This document shows positions 5,721 to 6,177 of a stretch of 6,177 nt of DNA, in pieces. A program made the position numbers and the translations under genes. The stretch spans positions 1 to 6,177 of the forward strand of contig SFLO01000050.1 in the NCBI GenBank assembly GCA_004553405.1, in the 5' to 3' direction. The DNA is from Coriobacteriaceae bacterium (GTDB lineage: Bacteria > Actinomycetota > Coriobacteriia > Coriobacteriales > QAMH01). Position 1 is the first letter of the stretch. Each line of letters opens with the position of its first letter. The notes under the pieces are model-generated. The model saw only the letters and a program-made list of their open reading frames with translations, was not told the origin of the DNA and made no database searches.

Positions 5721-5725
5721 GGAGG
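5721..5725 (+). promoter_or_regulatory. Ribosome binding site deciding the permease start
   Basis: GGAGG, within AAGGAGGTG, lies seven bases before ATG at 5733. An overlapping out-of-frame ATG at 5729 is only three bases away and is therefore less likely. Confidence 0.8.
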
Positions 5726-5732
5726 TGCATGC

Positions 5733-6177
5733 ATGGCACTGTTCAAGAAGAAAAAGAAGCCCGAAGACGAGCTCGAGGCCGGCGCCCAGGGCGCTGCGGC
5801 GGCCGCAGCGGAGTCTGAGGAGGTCGACGTCGACGAGGTCCTGCGCAAGTACGACGCAGAGTCCAACACCCGCATCTGGGAGGGCGTGCCCAAGGTCGTC
5901 GTCACCGTGGTCATGATCGCCTTCTCGGTCTACTGCCTGCTGATGACCCTGCTCTCCGTCGAGCAGGCCGAGGCCCGCCTGGCGCGCTTCCTCGCCTTCG
6001 TCATCGTCATCGGCTTCATGGTCTACCCCGCCAGCAAGAAGAGCCACAAGGTCAACCACATCCCCTGGTACGACGTCGTCTTGATGCTGGCCGGCGCGGG
6101 CTCCTTCATGTACTTCGCGCTCAACTGCACCGACATCCTGCTCATGGGCGCGCGCATCCAGCCCCTCCATGTTGCGC
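5733..6177 (+). CDS. Fused TRAP transporter permease (TAXI-type), partial N-terminus
   Basis: 148 codons are visible with no stop before the right edge. The N-terminus is cytoplasmic and charged (KKKKK at 5-9, an Ala run at 21-26, an acidic patch at 27-35). It is followed by VLRKYDAESNTR at 36-47, a signature before the first membrane segment of fused 4TM-12TM TRAP permeases. Hydrophobic segments lie at about 55-76, 84-100 and 115-131. HIPWYD at 109-114 is the conserved IPWYD motif of this family. Complete members run to more than 600 residues, so most of the protein, including the transport core, is beyond the window. The product would carry substrate delivered by the upstream lipoprotein receptor across the cytoplasmic membrane using an ion gradient. 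It is probably cotranscribed with the receptor, at a lower level if the intervening hairpins reduce read-through. Confidence 0.9.
   Translation, partial: MALFKKKKKPEDELEAGAQGAAAAAAESEEVDVDEVLRKYDAESNTRIWEGVPKVVVTVVMIAFSVYCLLMTLLSVEQAEARLARFLAFVIVIGFMVYPASKKSHKVNHIPWYDVVLMLAGAGSFMYFALNCTDILLMGARIQPLHVA

Overview
This window comes from a GC-rich genome whose real genes use G/C-ending codons almost exclusively. An OmpR-type GlnR-like regulator next to a glutamine synthetase-like gene, an XdhC-like protein and a TAXI-type TRAP transporter together suggest an anaerobic actinobacterium, plausibly Coriobacteriia (Eggerthella/Slackia-like). The taxonomic placement is inference.

Layout. On the left edge lies a minus-strand gene cut by the window (1-849), encoding a Rossmann-fold protein that resembles the C-terminal half of XdhC proteins. 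Divergent from it runs a likely two-gene operon (1099-3135): a type I glutamine synthetase-family ligase and, 27 bases downstream, a GlnR-like winged-helix regulator whose receiver domain lacks the phosphorylatable Asp. The 249-base region between the divergent genes has two perfect TATAAT boxes pointing outward, neither with a recognisable -35. Midway between them are a GAAAC-N6-GAAAC direct repeat and a nested dyad. The operon ends in a clear rho-independent terminator (3141-3164), followed by a 171-base GC-rich fold-back element with perfect 29-base arms (3185-3355).

The right half is a transporter locus. A minus-strand LysR-type regulator (3366-4283) is divergent from a lipoprotein of the TAXI family, a TRAP transporter substrate receptor (4560-5570). 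Between them, two ATTTGAC motifs in inverted orientation look like outward-facing -35 boxes flanking a TGCC-N6-GGCA dyad. Two strong hairpins separate the receptor from the start of a fused TRAP permease, which runs off the right edge (5733-6177).

How the parts may work together. The LysR protein probably controls the receptor and permease. The GlnR-like protein probably controls its own operon, and perhaps the XdhC-like gene, through the central repeat. The ligase has lost two residues of the classical ammonium pocket (Ser53 to Cys, Glu327 to Gly in enterobacterial numbering) while keeping the metal and glutamate ligands. It may therefore join glutamate to an amine other than ammonia. I see no wholly new system; the most distinctive items are this altered ligase paired with an orphan regulator, and the fold-back element.
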